NCBI GenBank assembly: GCA_938002255.1
Contig: CALLAL010000001.1
Coordinates: forward strand, 29,127-93,126
Source: an uncultured bacterium
GTDB taxonomy: Bacteria; Desulfobacterota; BSN033; UBA1163
Direction of reading: 5' to 3'
Length of the DNA: 64,000 bases
In this document: positions 15,770-25,130 of the stretch, in pieces
Layout: each line of letters begins with the position of its first letter
Position numbering within the stretch: position 1 is the first letter of the stretch
Translations under genes and position numbers: made by a program
Notes under the pieces: model-generated
What the model was told of the DNA's origin: nothing
What the model saw: only the letters and a program-made list of their open reading frames with translations
Databases searched by the model: none

Positions 15770-17476
15770 TCAAGTTTCTTCTTCCTCTCTTAACTCCCTT
15801 CGAGACACCTTTCCGACATCTGTTTTAGGGAGTTCGCCACGGAATTCTATCACCTTTGGCACTTTGTAGTGAGCCAGGTTCTCCCTGCAGAAGTGGATGA
15901 TTTCTTCCTCCGAAATCTTTCCCCTGGCTTCACTTTCGAGAACGACATAGGCTTTGATGTACTGACCTACTTTGGGATCGGGCACGCCAACTACACCAGC
16001 AGCTTTGATTTGAGGATGCTTGTAGAGAACCTCTTCCACATGGCGTGCAAAAACCGAATACCCTTTGTACTTGATGAGGTCTCGTTTTCGGTCGAAGAAA
16101 TGGAAGTAGCCTTCCTCATCCATGCTGACCAGATCACCTGTCCGTAGCCACTTCTCTCCATCGATTTCAATCAATGCCTCCCGGGTCCCTTCTTCCCTTT
16201 TCCAGTAGCCCTTCATGATAGTTGGACCGTTAAGGATCAATTCACCAATTTCTCCAGGAGGTAAGAAATCGGTTCCTTCATGGTCAATGATGGCTGCTCT
16301 TACTCCTGGCAAAGGCACACCAAAAGAGCCTTTTTTAGGCCGGTGGATGGGACTTCCGTGGCTGATGGCAGTGGTCTCAGTCATCCCATAGCCTTCAAAA
16401 ATCTTTGTGCCTGTCCTTCTTTCCCAGGCATCAATCGTCGATTCATGGAGTGTATCCGCACCGCAGGCGATGAGCTTGAGACGTTTCCAGTTGACCCGGT
16501 CGGTTTTTTCATATTCTTTAAGGTATTCGAACAGAGTGGGGACGCCGTAAAAGGCCGATGCCCGGTATCGTTCCATAGCTGATAGAATGTCATCGATGTC
16601 GGGCGTGGTGAAAAGGACCATGGTAAAACCTTGACAAAGACTTCCAAGCATCACGACGACCTGTCCGTAAATGTGAAAAAAAGGTAAAAAGGCCATCACC
16701 ACTTCATTGCCCTCTTCAAAAAAGGGCCAGAAGGCCCTTACTTGAGCCTGTAGGGCAACCATATTGCGATGAGTGAGGATCGCTGCTTTGGGAAGGCCTG
16801 TTGTGCCTCCCGTGTAGGGCAAGGCAACGATGTCCTGGTCCGGATCAATGATGACCTTGGGAGGCCGGGGTGGATATTTCTTGATGAGGTCCTGAAACTG
16901 GAGAAGACCAGCTTCCTGTATCAACTTAGGCGTGGGCACATGGAGATCGCTGTAGACTTTGCCAAGGGCGCTCTTTCCTAAAAGCCTTTTGATCGGTGGG
17001 AGATATTCTGCGATATTGGTCAGGATGACCTTCTTCAGACGGACACCAGTCTTTTCCACATTCTCATAGAGGATGTCCTGACAGATAATCGTTGTCGCGT
17101 CACTGTCCAGAAGCTGATGTTTGATCTCATGGCTGGTGTAAACGGGACTGATGGGGGTCACTTTTGCACCGACCCTGAGAGAGGCGAAATAAGCAATTAC
17201 ATATTGAGGACAGTTTAAAAGGTAGAGGGCTATGGTATCTCCCTTAACCACACCGAGGTCCGAGAGAGCTTTAGAAAAACGGTCAACCTGTTCTTTGAGT
17301 TCCGCATATCTCATCTTTTTGCCATAAAAGATCAGAGCGGTCTTATGAGCATATGTTTCGGCGACCTGATCGAAGAGATCAGGCACGGACAGGTGAGGAA
17401 TCTCTACCGTTTCAGGGACTCCCTGGGGATAATACCTTAACCAGGGTTTCACCGCATAGGCTTCTTTCGGGTTCAT
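15770..17476 (-). CDS. Acyl-CoA ligase (AMP-forming), inside the Liv operon
   Basis: 568-aa adenylate-forming ligase: acid + ATP + CoA to acyl-CoA + AMP. P-loop YTGGTTGLPKAAILTHRN (about 215-232), YGMTETTAISHG, hinge LRTGDLVSMDEEGYFHFFDRKRDLIKYKGYSV, and the catalytic Lys in PKTDVGKVSRREL near the C-terminus. Gene position is informative: between livM and livG, with gaps of 13 bp and 1 bp, so import and activation are made from one message. The acid is unknown; from the neighbouring enzymes a 4-hydroxy or gamma-functional acid is proposed. Confidence 0.92.
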   Translation of the reverse strand: MNPKEAYAVKPWLRYYPQGVPETVEIPHLSVPDLFDQVAETYAHKTALIFYGKKMRYAELKEQVDRFSKALSDLGVVKGDTIALYLLNCPQYVIAYFASLRVGAKVTPISPVYTSHEIKHQLLDSDATTIICQDILYENVEKTGVRLKKVILTNIAEYLPPIKRLLGKSALGKVYSDLHVPTPKLIQEAGLLQFQDLIKKYPPRPPKVIIDPDQDIVALPYTGGTTGLPKAAILTHRNMVALQAQVRAFWPFFEEGNEVVMAFLPFFHIYGQVVVMLGSLCQGFTMVLFTTPDIDDILSAMERYRASAFYGVPTLFEYLKEYEKTDRVNWKRLKLIACGADTLHESTIDAWERRTGTKIFEGYGMTETTAISHGSPIHRPKKGSFGVPLPGVRAAIIDHEGTDFLPPGEIGELILNGPTIMKGYWKREEGTREALIEIDGEKWLRTGDLVSMDEEGYFHFFDRKRDLIKYKGYSVFARHVEEVLYKHPQIKAAGVVGVPDPKVGQYIKAYVVLESEARGKISEEEIIHFCRENLAHYKVPKVIEFRGELPKTDVGKVSRRELREEEET

Positions 17477-17489
17477 CTGACCTCACTCC

Positions 17490-18530
17490 TTAATCCAAAG
17501 GTGCCGTGCAAATCCGGCATGCGTCACGGAAGGCAACATTTCTGATCTTACACCGAGGGCACTCTTTTTCTGTTTTTTCCCTCAACCATCTGAAAAGACC
17601 GTCAGGCATATAGAGAAGAGTGAAGAGGACAATGCAGGCAAACATCAAGATTCGATAGTCCTGCCAGAAACGCAACACCTCCATCAAAGGAAAGAGAAGA
17701 AATACCCCACCGACCGGACCATAGATCGTTGCAATACCGCCAAAGACGGCCCAGATGACCACTTGAAAGGAGAGAGAGACCTCAAGGGTCGAAGGGCCAG
17801 CAACTCTCATGAAATGGGCATAGAGTCCTCCAGAGATCCCCGCAAAAAAGCCGCTGAGGGAAAAGGCTAAAAGCTTGTAGCGTGTGGTGTTAATGCCCGA
17901 AGCCCGGACTGCCAGTTCATCCTCCCGGATGGCGTGAAAGATGATGCCGGTTTTGGAGTCAGTGATCTTCCACATGGTGGTGCACAGGCCGAGCATGACT
18001 ACGACCGCGATATAGTAACTTGTGATGCGGGACTTGGCTAACCGGGTGATTCCTGAAATTCCAAGTTCTCCTCCTGTTAAACCAGGCAGGGCGAAGACAA
18101 GTCCTAATAGAATGATAGGAAAAGCAAGGGTGGTCAGAGCCAGATAGGTTCCTCGTAATCTCAAACAGGGTATCCCAATGATTAAACCTGCCAAAACAGC
18201 CGTCAACGCACCAAGGGGAATGGTTCCCCATGGAGGGATACCTGCATATTTATTCAAGAGAGCAGCTCCATAGGCCCCAACACCAAAGAAGAGGGCATGT
18301 CCGAAATTCATCTGTCCGGTGAACCCGGAGAGCAGATCCCAGCTTGCTGCCAGGATGGCAAAGATGCTGGTGAGCGTGAGGATTCGGAGGAGATAAGGAT
18401 CTTCCATCCATAGAGGTAAGAAGAGAAGGATGAAAAAGAAGAGCAGAACAGCAATTCTGTAAGGAAGGACGAGCACTTCGTTTTTCAAGATGGTGAGAAG
18501 TTTTCTGAAGTAGAAAAGAATGAGGTCCAT
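17490..18530 (-). CDS. livM: Branched-chain-type ABC permease LivM with C-terminal zinc-ribbon-like tail
   Basis: 346-aa inner-membrane permease with about ten hydrophobic helices and the family motifs DLLSGFTGQMNFGHALFFGVGAY and GTYLALTTLAFPIILLG; the EAA-like loop includes VRASGINTTRYKLLAFSLSGFFAG. ATG 18530 follows GAGGAAG and lies 4 bp after the livH stop; an in-frame TTG at 18563 would overlap livH. The last 27 residues carry CPRC and CRIC separated by ten residues, a zinc-ribbon pattern that LivM proteins do not normally have and that the LivM at 41418-42479 lacks. Confidence 0.9.
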   Translation of the reverse strand: MDLILFYFRKLLTILKNEVLVLPYRIAVLLFFFILLFLPLWMEDPYLLRILTLTSIFAILAASWDLLSGFTGQMNFGHALFFGVGAYGAALLNKYAGIPPWGTIPLGALTAVLAGLIIGIPCLRLRGTYLALTTLAFPIILLGLVFALPGLTGGELGISGITRLAKSRITSYYIAVVVMLGLCTTMWKITDSKTGIIFHAIREDELAVRASGINTTRYKLLAFSLSGFFAGISGGLYAHFMRVAGPSTLEVSLSFQVVIWAVFGGIATIYGPVGGVFLLFPLMEVLRFWQDYRILMFACIVLFTLLYMPDGLFRWLREKTEKECPRCKIRNVAFRDACRICTAPLD

Positions 18531-18534
18531 CACA

Positions 18535-19410
18535 CTATCTTTCTTCCTCGAAGGCGATGCCAAAGAGGCCTTCAGGTCTGATGAGCAAGACGAGAATCAT
18601 GATGGAAAGGGCAACAGAGCCTTTCAAGAATGCTCCCATAGGAGCGAGAAAGACGACCAGCGCCTCTGCAAAACCAAGGATGTAAGCCCCCAAGAAGCTT
18701 CCCTTTAGACTTCCCAACCCCCCTAAGACAACGACGGCCATCATCATGATGAGCGGGTGGGTCCACATATGCGGCTCAAGGACCGTGAGGGGGACGACCA
18801 TGGCGCCTGTGAAAGCAGCCAGTCCAACAGAGACCCCCATCGTGATCAAGGCAACACGAGATTCATTGATTCCCATGAGATTGGCTACCTCTCTATCCTG
18901 CGAAGTAGAGCGAATGGCCAGACCCAATTTTGTTCTCATCAAAAAGAACCACAGGGCCCCAATAGCAAACAATGCCACGCAAAACGTGATGAGTTGCTGA
19001 TAAAAGACTTTCACCCCGAGGACAATCAAGTACCCTTTGACAAGCGATGGAACACTCAAGAAGGTTCCGGTGAACATTAAACTCATCACTTCCTGGAAAG
19101 CCATGGCCAGGGCAATGGTTGCAATGAGAACAGCGCCGTGATGTTCCCGGATGGGGTTGATGAAGATTTGGTAAGAGATCATTCCCAGTCCAGTGACCAA
19201 GATAACCGCAATCCCCATCGCCCACAGAGGATGTATTGTCAATCGAGCGGTGACGAAATAGATGCAATAAGCAGCTACCATGTAGAAAGCGGTATGAGCA
19301 ATGTTGACAATGCGTGCCACGCCAAAGATCAGGGAAAACCCGATGGCCAGGAGGGCAAGCATACTCCCGCTGATGAGCCCACTAATCAGAATGTCGATGA
19401 GAAGAGACAT
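18535..19410 (-). CDS. livH: Branched-chain-type ABC permease LivH
   Basis: 291-aa inner-membrane permease, seven or eight hydrophobic helices, with LLAIGFSLIFGVARIVNIAHTAFYMVAAY, RSTSQDREVANLMGINESRVALITMGVS (cytoplasmic EAA-like loop) and VVLGGLGSLKGSFLGAYILGF. Pairs with LivM to form the channel. It is separated from livK by 163 bp without a clear terminator. Confidence 0.92.
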   Translation of the reverse strand: MSLLIDILISGLISGSMLALLAIGFSLIFGVARIVNIAHTAFYMVAAYCIYFVTARLTIHPLWAMGIAVILVTGLGMISYQIFINPIREHHGAVLIATIALAMAFQEVMSLMFTGTFLSVPSLVKGYLIVLGVKVFYQQLITFCVALFAIGALWFFLMRTKLGLAIRSTSQDREVANLMGINESRVALITMGVSVGLAAFTGAMVVPLTVLEPHMWTHPLIMMMAVVVLGGLGSLKGSFLGAYILGFAEALVVFLAPMGAFLKGSVALSIMILVLLIRPEGLFGIAFEEER

Positions 19411-19573
19411 AACCTCTTAAAAGCTTGAAGAGAAAAGTTCGTCAAATAGTAAGGGAAGGATGTCCGTTTCGTTCATAAGAGGCTACGAGAATCGTTTTTT
19501 AATGTTTTGACGTAACCGTTACCGATATCCGATACGGGCTTCATCACCGTACCCCTTCCCTTTGCTGCATGCC

Positions 19574-20893
19574 TTACTTTTTATACTTCTCAATCATCCA
19601 CGGAGGAATCTTGTAAGGAACCATTCCTTTATAAGTGATCTCTGGCGCCTCTGGAGCGACCTTCCATTTATTAGGCCAGAAGCCTTTCAGTTCGCCGTCC
19701 TGCCACTGGACGCCCAGCGCTGTGAGATACCCCGGGCCCCAGGTCAGTTCGTGAAGATGCCTTCCCTGGGCATCTTTCATATATTTGACTGTGCCAGAGG
19801 GAGTTTTATAAACGCGCTCCTCAAGGAGGGATACGATCTTATCCGCATCCAGAGTACCGGCCTGTTCAATCGTCGGTGCAAGGCCATAGATAATGGCAGC
19901 ATACGTATCTGCTGTATAGGTCGGTGTCTCACCAAATCGTTTCACATAGGTGTCCACAAATGCCTTGGTTAACTCGTTGGACTCAACTCCACGAGCGTAG
20001 GTATTCATCGTAGCCACATAGTTTCCCATTCCCCGGGTAGCTTGCCAGAATCCGTCTTTCTGGGCTTCGACATTGATACCAACCTGAACAGCAGGTATTT
20101 TCAACTCTCCAGCCTGTCTGGCAAAGGGAATCCCAACCGAAGCAGAAAAGATAGTAAAGATGATATGGGCTTCTGAACGTTGAATCGCTGAGAGTTCTGC
20201 AGTCACATCCGTTGCCACGGCAGAGGGTCTCCAGATACCCACCGTCTCCATTCCCATGCCAGGGATGGCTGTCTCGGCAGCCTTGATCATAGGTTCGGTC
20301 CATTCGGCCTTCTCTGCGGTGATTGCCACTTTTACTTTAGGGATGTTTAAGGATCCTTTCAGTATGGCTCCCACCGTGCCCAAATGGATGAAGCTCGTCC
20401 TTCCAAGAAAAGAGGAATTGAAAGGTGAGCCCCGGAACCAATATTTATATGTTTTGTAATCCCTAGCCACCCTCAAGCAGAGCTCATCGTGGGCCGCTCC
20501 AACGCCAATGAAGATCTTCTTGTGCTCCATGGCGATGTCCTGCATGGCCAGAACTGCCTCGGTTCGGAAGCCACCCACAATATAATGAACCTTATCCCTT
20601 GTGATAAGCCGTTCGATCGCCGTAGTGGCGTCGGGGATGCTCAGGAATTCGTTGGAGTCGGCCTGGACCAGCTCAACTTTCATCTTTTTAGATCCAACCT
20701 GGATTCCCCCTTTCGCGTTGATCTCTTCAGCGGCCATGGTCGCTCCATTCCAGTGGCCGATGCCCTGCACAAATTTCATCGGGCCGATCACCCCGATCTT
20801 GATCACATCCTGTCCAAATGAAAGCGTCACGTTTGACATGAAGAATAAAAAGATGATTGCCAGCATGAACATTCCTTTTTTCCACCTTTCCAT
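19574..20893 (-). CDS. livK: Periplasmic substrate-binding protein, LivK family
   Basis: 439-aa type-I periplasmic binding protein that would deliver the substrate to LivHM. ATG 20893 is preceded by AAAGGAGGGCTCCAAA; the frame can be extended to 20923 but without a ribosome site. A signal peptide is evident at residues 1-28 (MERWKKG, hydrophobic core, then SFGQD). The mature start IKIGVIGPMKFVQGIGHWNGATMAAEEINAKGG is family-typical. It is about 60 residues longer than classical LivK, like binding proteins from aromatic- and fatty-acid-associated loci. The ligand is unknown. Confidence 0.9.
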   Translation of the reverse strand: MERWKKGMFMLAIIFLFFMSNVTLSFGQDVIKIGVIGPMKFVQGIGHWNGATMAAEEINAKGGIQVGSKKMKVELVQADSNEFLSIPDATTAIERLITRDKVHYIVGGFRTEAVLAMQDIAMEHKKIFIGVGAAHDELCLRVARDYKTYKYWFRGSPFNSSFLGRTSFIHLGTVGAILKGSLNIPKVKVAITAEKAEWTEPMIKAAETAIPGMGMETVGIWRPSAVATDVTAELSAIQRSEAHIIFTIFSASVGIPFARQAGELKIPAVQVGINVEAQKDGFWQATRGMGNYVATMNTYARGVESNELTKAFVDTYVKRFGETPTYTADTYAAIIYGLAPTIEQAGTLDADKIVSLLEERVYKTPSGTVKYMKDAQGRHLHELTWGPGYLTALGVQWQDGELKGFWPNKWKVAPEAPEITYKGMVPYKIPPWMIEKYKK

Positions 20894-20980
20894 TTTGGAG
20901 CCCTCCTTTCTTTGCATGATCAATAGAAACGAATCCCACGAATGGCACCGAATGACACAAAGAGGTTCATGAAAAATAGG

Positions 20981-23113
20981 TCAATGATTTTCATAAAATG
21001 TTCGTCCGCTTTCAGCCATTTCTTTGAGTAGAGGCGCAGGTTTGAATCGAACTCCGTGCTCCTTCTCTAATTTCAAAAGATACTCATAAATGTTACGGAT
21101 ACCCCAGGTATCAGCATACCGAAGAATTCCGCCCCGATAGGGAGGAAATCCTGTTCCATAGACCATGGCCAGATCCATATCCTGAGGTCGATCGCAGATC
21201 CCTTCCTGAATCATATAGGCCGCTTCGTTGATCGCTCGAGCAAGCATCCGATCTACTATTTCTTTGTTGGAAAGTTTTTTAGGTTGAATCCTATTCTCCT
21301 TGAGATAGTTTTTAATGACCTCCTGAACTTTAGGGTTAGGAATAGGTTTTTCGCCGCTGTAATCATACCAACCGGCTCCTGTTTTGCGACCATAACATCC
21401 CGTCTGATAGATGAGTTCATAGATGGGCGAAACTCCCCAGCGCTCTCCAAGGTTTCTCTCAAAATTTTTAATGACATGATAGTTGATGTCGAGGCCAGTG
21501 AGGTCGCCCAGTGTTGCCGGTCCCATGGGGAGCCCAAAATCAAGGACAGCCTCTTCAATCTGGGCTGGTTCAACTCCCTCTCCCACCATAAACGTTGATT
21601 CTCCAAGAAGGGCTCCCAACTGTCTTGAGACATAGAAACCAGGACCGTCGTTAACCACAATGGGGACTTTTCGTATTGCTCTGGCAAAGGCGACGCTCGT
21701 TGCTAAGGTTTGATCAGAGGTCTTTTTTCCACAGATGATTTCAAGCAGCTGCATCCGCTCCGCAGGGTTAAAGAAATGGAGCCCAATCATCCGACTCGGA
21801 TCCTTCAAGACGGAGGCCATTTCGGTGATGGGAAGAGCGGATGTATTGGTGCCAAAAACCACCTCAGACCTGCAGATTCCCTCCAACTGTTTCCATATGT
21901 CCTGTTTAATCTTCATATCTTCGAGAACAGCCTCAATGATTAAATCTGAACGTCCGAGTTCTTCAAGGGAGGTTGTCGTAATCAAGCGCTCCTTGATCAT
22001 TCGGTCCAGTTCTTCTTGAGACATCTTCCCCTTCTTGATCGGGTAGTCGAAGGTCTTCTGGATAGCGGTGAGGCCTTTCTGAATGGCCTCATCGTTAATA
22101 TCCCATAGAAGCGTATGAAAACCACTGGTGAGAAGGAGGTTGCAGATCCCCGAGCCCATCGTACCTCCTCCAAGCATGGCAACCGTCTTGATCTTCTGTG
22201 GTTCGATGCCTTTGATTTTCGGAAGCTTTCCTGCGGCTCTTGTATTGAGGAAGATTCCGATCAGGTTTTTTGCGATATCGGAGACTGCGCAATCGCTGAA
22301 AAGTTCTGCCTCAACCTTTAGGTCGGCCTCGAAATCATCAGAAAGCCCCCACTCCATGGCTTCAATGGCTTTAAAAGGTGCAATGTAACCTTTCCCCTTC
22401 TTCTCCGCTTCTGATCGAGCAAACGAAATGATCATCTTCTTTGAGACAAAATTTGGAAGTTTATCTTTACGCCATCGGGTGATCCGATCCTTCTGGTTCA
22501 ATAGGCCAGAAAGAAAGCGTTGGGCAGTTTCGAAGGCTTTATCCGTCAGGGACTCCAGAGGCACAACCTCATCGACAACGCCCTTTTTCAATCCTTCCTC
22601 TGCTGAGATGGGTTGACCGGTGGCGATCATCTGCAAAGCATCGGGAAGGCCCACCAGTCTGGGAAGTCTCTGTGTTCCGCCTGCTCCGGGGATTAAACCG
22701 ATCTGAACCTCGGGTTGTCCGATCTGAATCCCTTGCGCGGCAATTCGGTAGTGACAAGCCATGGCGATTTCGAGTCCTCCGCCAAGGCAGTTTCCATTGA
22801 TGGCTGCAATGACAGGCTTTGGACCTAACTCAATCGAATTTAGAAATCGGTTGTTCTCCATGACAAAAGGGAGAATGGTATTTCGGTCTTTAAACTGCTG
22901 GATTTCTGTGATGTCTGCCCCTGCGATGAAGTTCTTATCGGTTCCTGTGAGGATGATGGCTTTGATTTCATTCTCTTGAAATGCTTCAGTAAAAGCCTCT
23001 CGCATTTCGTCCACAAAAGGTTTGGAGAGTTGGTTCACAGGAGGATTATTCAATTTGAAAAGAGCGACTTCGTGATTCAATTCGACTTTTAATGTGCGGT
23101 AATCTGTTTTCAT
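20981..23113 (-). CDS. fadJ: FadJ/FadB-type enoyl-CoA hydratase/3-hydroxyacyl-CoA dehydrogenase
   Basis: 710-aa fusion in the order hydratase then dehydrogenase. The hydratase domain keeps both catalytic glutamates (GGGLEIAMACH and IGQPEVQIGLIPGAGGTQRLPRLVG). The dehydrogenase begins near residue 313 with VAMLGGGTMGSGICNLLLTSG, followed by TNTSALPITEMA and GLHFFNPAERMQLLEIICG. ATG 23113 is preceded by a G-rich stretch. It turns enoyl-CoA into 3-ketoacyl-CoA, which the thiolase made from the gene 12 bp upstream would cleave. Confidence 0.94.
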   Translation of the reverse strand: MKTDYRTLKVELNHEVALFKLNNPPVNQLSKPFVDEMREAFTEAFQENEIKAIILTGTDKNFIAGADITEIQQFKDRNTILPFVMENNRFLNSIELGPKPVIAAINGNCLGGGLEIAMACHYRIAAQGIQIGQPEVQIGLIPGAGGTQRLPRLVGLPDALQMIATGQPISAEEGLKKGVVDEVVPLESLTDKAFETAQRFLSGLLNQKDRITRWRKDKLPNFVSKKMIISFARSEAEKKGKGYIAPFKAIEAMEWGLSDDFEADLKVEAELFSDCAVSDIAKNLIGIFLNTRAAGKLPKIKGIEPQKIKTVAMLGGGTMGSGICNLLLTSGFHTLLWDINDEAIQKGLTAIQKTFDYPIKKGKMSQEELDRMIKERLITTTSLEELGRSDLIIEAVLEDMKIKQDIWKQLEGICRSEVVFGTNTSALPITEMASVLKDPSRMIGLHFFNPAERMQLLEIICGKKTSDQTLATSVAFARAIRKVPIVVNDGPGFYVSRQLGALLGESTFMVGEGVEPAQIEEAVLDFGLPMGPATLGDLTGLDINYHVIKNFERNLGERWGVSPIYELIYQTGCYGRKTGAGWYDYSGEKPIPNPKVQEVIKNYLKENRIQPKKLSNKEIVDRMLARAINEAAYMIQEGICDRPQDMDLAMVYGTGFPPYRGGILRYADTWGIRNIYEYLLKLEKEHGVRFKPAPLLKEMAESGRTFYENH

Positions 23114-23125
23114 ATCCCCCCCAAT

Positions 23126-24328
23126 CTATAGTTCTCTTTCAATGACGGTGGCGACCCCCTGGCCGCCGCCGACACAGGCATTGGCAAGGCCATAACGTCC
23201 GTCCTTCACTTTCAGGATTCGTGCAAGTGTTCCCACCAGGCGGGTGCCTGTGGCTCCCAAGGCATGTCCGATGGCTGTGCCTCCTCCCATCACATTGACC
23301 CGCTCTGGATCGATCCCTAACTCCTTAATGCAGTTGAGAGCCACAATGGCAAAGGCTTCATTGATCTCCCAGTAATCGATGTCCTTGACCTCCAACCCTG
23401 CCCTTTCAAGAGCGATACGGCTGGCAGGAACCGGTCCGATTCCCATGATGGTCGGGTCCACACCAGCGAACCCCATGGAGCGGATGGTCGCCATTGCCGG
23501 GATCCCTTTCTTTTGAGCTGTCTCCTTAGACATTAAGATCATCGAAGCTGCCCCTGCATTGAGAGGAGAGGAGTTGCCTGCCGTAATCACTCCATCGGAT
23601 TTAAACGCCGGCTTCAAATCTCTCATCCCTTCAAGCGTTGCATCGTCCCGAACGGTCTGATCCCGGTCCACCACAATTGTCTTACCGTCAGCCTGTTCGG
23701 CTTCAACAGGAAGAATCTCACCTTTAAAAAAACCCTCCATCTGAGCTTTAGAGGCTAACTGATGGGCACGAGTTCCCCAACGATCCATCTCCTCTTTTGT
23801 AAACTGGGTCAGACTGAAGAGCTTTTCTGCGGTAAGGCCCATGTTGGTAGAGGTGACCATGTCCCAGTGTTGGTAGGCCGGGTCAGTAAAGAGGGAGGGG
23901 TTCAAAGAAACAATTCCCTTCTCTTTAAGGGGAGCACCCATGGGAACTCGAGTCATATGTTCGAATCCGCCTACCATCACGATATCTGCGTTGCCGGTGG
24001 CAATCTCCATAAAACCGATGTGGATAGCTGCCATTCCAGACCCGCATTGCTGGTCTACAAATTTGGATGGGATCTTCTCAGGTAGATTGGCTAAAAAGAG
24101 AGGGATTCGGCCACCGTAGGTCCATTGTTCGCTCACGCCGTAAGCGGACCCGATGATAAAGTCGTCAATTTCTTCTGCCTTAATTCCGGTCCGTTGAATC
24201 AGCTCGGGAAGAAGTTTTGCCATCAGTTCATCGGCTCTCAATTTGTGAAACCAGTCCCGTGCCGGGTCATTCGGTCTGGATCGGGAGAGCGCTGTTCTTA
24301 GATACCCGGCAATCACCACTTCTCTCAT
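23126..24328 (-). CDS. Thiolase (acetyl-CoA C-acyltransferase)
   Basis: 400 aa. Catalytic Cys in DQQCGSGMAAIHIGF, His in NVMGGGTAIGHALGATGTR, Cys in NACVGGGQGVATVIEREL. The start overlaps the stop of the isomerase gene by four bases (ATGA), showing translational coupling. It supplies the thiolytic step for the pathway in this operon. Confidence 0.93.
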   Translation of the reverse strand: MREVVIAGYLRTALSRSRPNDPARDWFHKLRADELMAKLLPELIQRTGIKAEEIDDFIIGSAYGVSEQWTYGGRIPLFLANLPEKIPSKFVDQQCGSGMAAIHIGFMEIATGNADIVMVGGFEHMTRVPMGAPLKEKGIVSLNPSLFTDPAYQHWDMVTSTNMGLTAEKLFSLTQFTKEEMDRWGTRAHQLASKAQMEGFFKGEILPVEAEQADGKTIVVDRDQTVRDDATLEGMRDLKPAFKSDGVITAGNSSPLNAGAASMILMSKETAQKKGIPAMATIRSMGFAGVDPTIMGIGPVPASRIALERAGLEVKDIDYWEINEAFAIVALNCIKELGIDPERVNVMGGGTAIGHALGATGTRLVGTLARILKVKDGRYGLANACVGGGQGVATVIEREL

Positions 24329-25119
24329 CTTCCTTTCTCCTTGGTCTTAAATTTCATTTGGTTCAATAATTGCTCGAGAGCTCGTCGATGTTCCTCGGTG
24401 TTCATACAATCCATGAATGCCGACCGTTCGACCTGGATGACCTGATCGAGGGTCGATTGCATTCCATGGCGGAGAATTTCTTTCGATTTTTGAATGGCTG
24501 GAGCAGGCATCGACGCAATCAGTTTAGCCATCTTCTTGGCTTCGGGGATCAATTGTCGGTGAGGGAGGATACGGTCAATCGCTCCCATTTCCAAGGCCTC
24601 TCGGGCGTCAAAGGGTCTGGCCGTAAAGATCAATTCTGCAGCCTTGCCATATCCGATCAGACGGGGCAGGAAGTAGGTGCTGCAGAATTCTGGAGTCACT
24701 CCGATCCGAACAAAAGCACAGCTAAAGACCGCCCTTTCTGAAGCCAAGCGGATATCACACGTAAGAGTGACTGTAAATCCAAAGCCATATGCAGGGCCAT
24801 TAATAGCCGCGATTAGGGGCTTAGGATAATGGATAAACGCCCTTGGAAAATCGAGCGAACCGAACCTGAATTTCCTTCTCTGAGATAGGTCCTCCTGTTG
24901 TGCTTCGATAAATCGATTCAGATCTGCTCCTGCGCAGAACCCCCGACCCCGACCGGTAAGTATCAATACCTTTATCTCTTCATCTTCCTCTGTTTCCCTA
25001 AGCGCCCGAATCAGTTCGTTTTTCATCGTCTCGCTCAGGGCATTGAGCGCTTTGGGCCTGTTCAAATAGATCAAAGCGATATCCTCTTCCTGGACCAGTT
25101 CGATCTCTTCATAGGGCAT
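24325..25119 (-). CDS. Enoyl-CoA isomerase-like crotonase-family protein
   Basis: 264-aa crotonase-fold protein. The oxyanion-hole segments are present (GRGFCAGADL about 60-67; NGPAYGFGFTVTLTCD about 107-122). Both hydratase glutamates are replaced: Thr in GFGFTVTL where hydratases have GGCELA, and Phe in FSCAF where they have GQPE. A Glu at residue 144 in IGVTPEFCSTYFLPRLIG sits where delta3,delta2-enoyl-CoA isomerases (ECI2: SPEGCSS) and PaaG-like isomerases have their acid/base. So double-bond shift, not hydration, is the expected reaction. It lies next to the dehydratase-family gene, whose products may need such a shift. Confidence 0.86.
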   Translation of the reverse strand: MPYEEIELVQEEDIALIYLNRPKALNALSETMKNELIRALRETEEDEEIKVLILTGRGRGFCAGADLNRFIEAQQEDLSQRRKFRFGSLDFPRAFIHYPKPLIAAINGPAYGFGFTVTLTCDIRLASERAVFSCAFVRIGVTPEFCSTYFLPRLIGYGKAAELIFTARPFDAREALEMGAIDRILPHRQLIPEAKKMAKLIASMPAPAIQKSKEILRHGMQSTLDQVIQVERSAFMDCMNTEEHRRALEQLLNQMKFKTKEKGR

Positions 25120-25130
25120 CTTTTTTTCCT

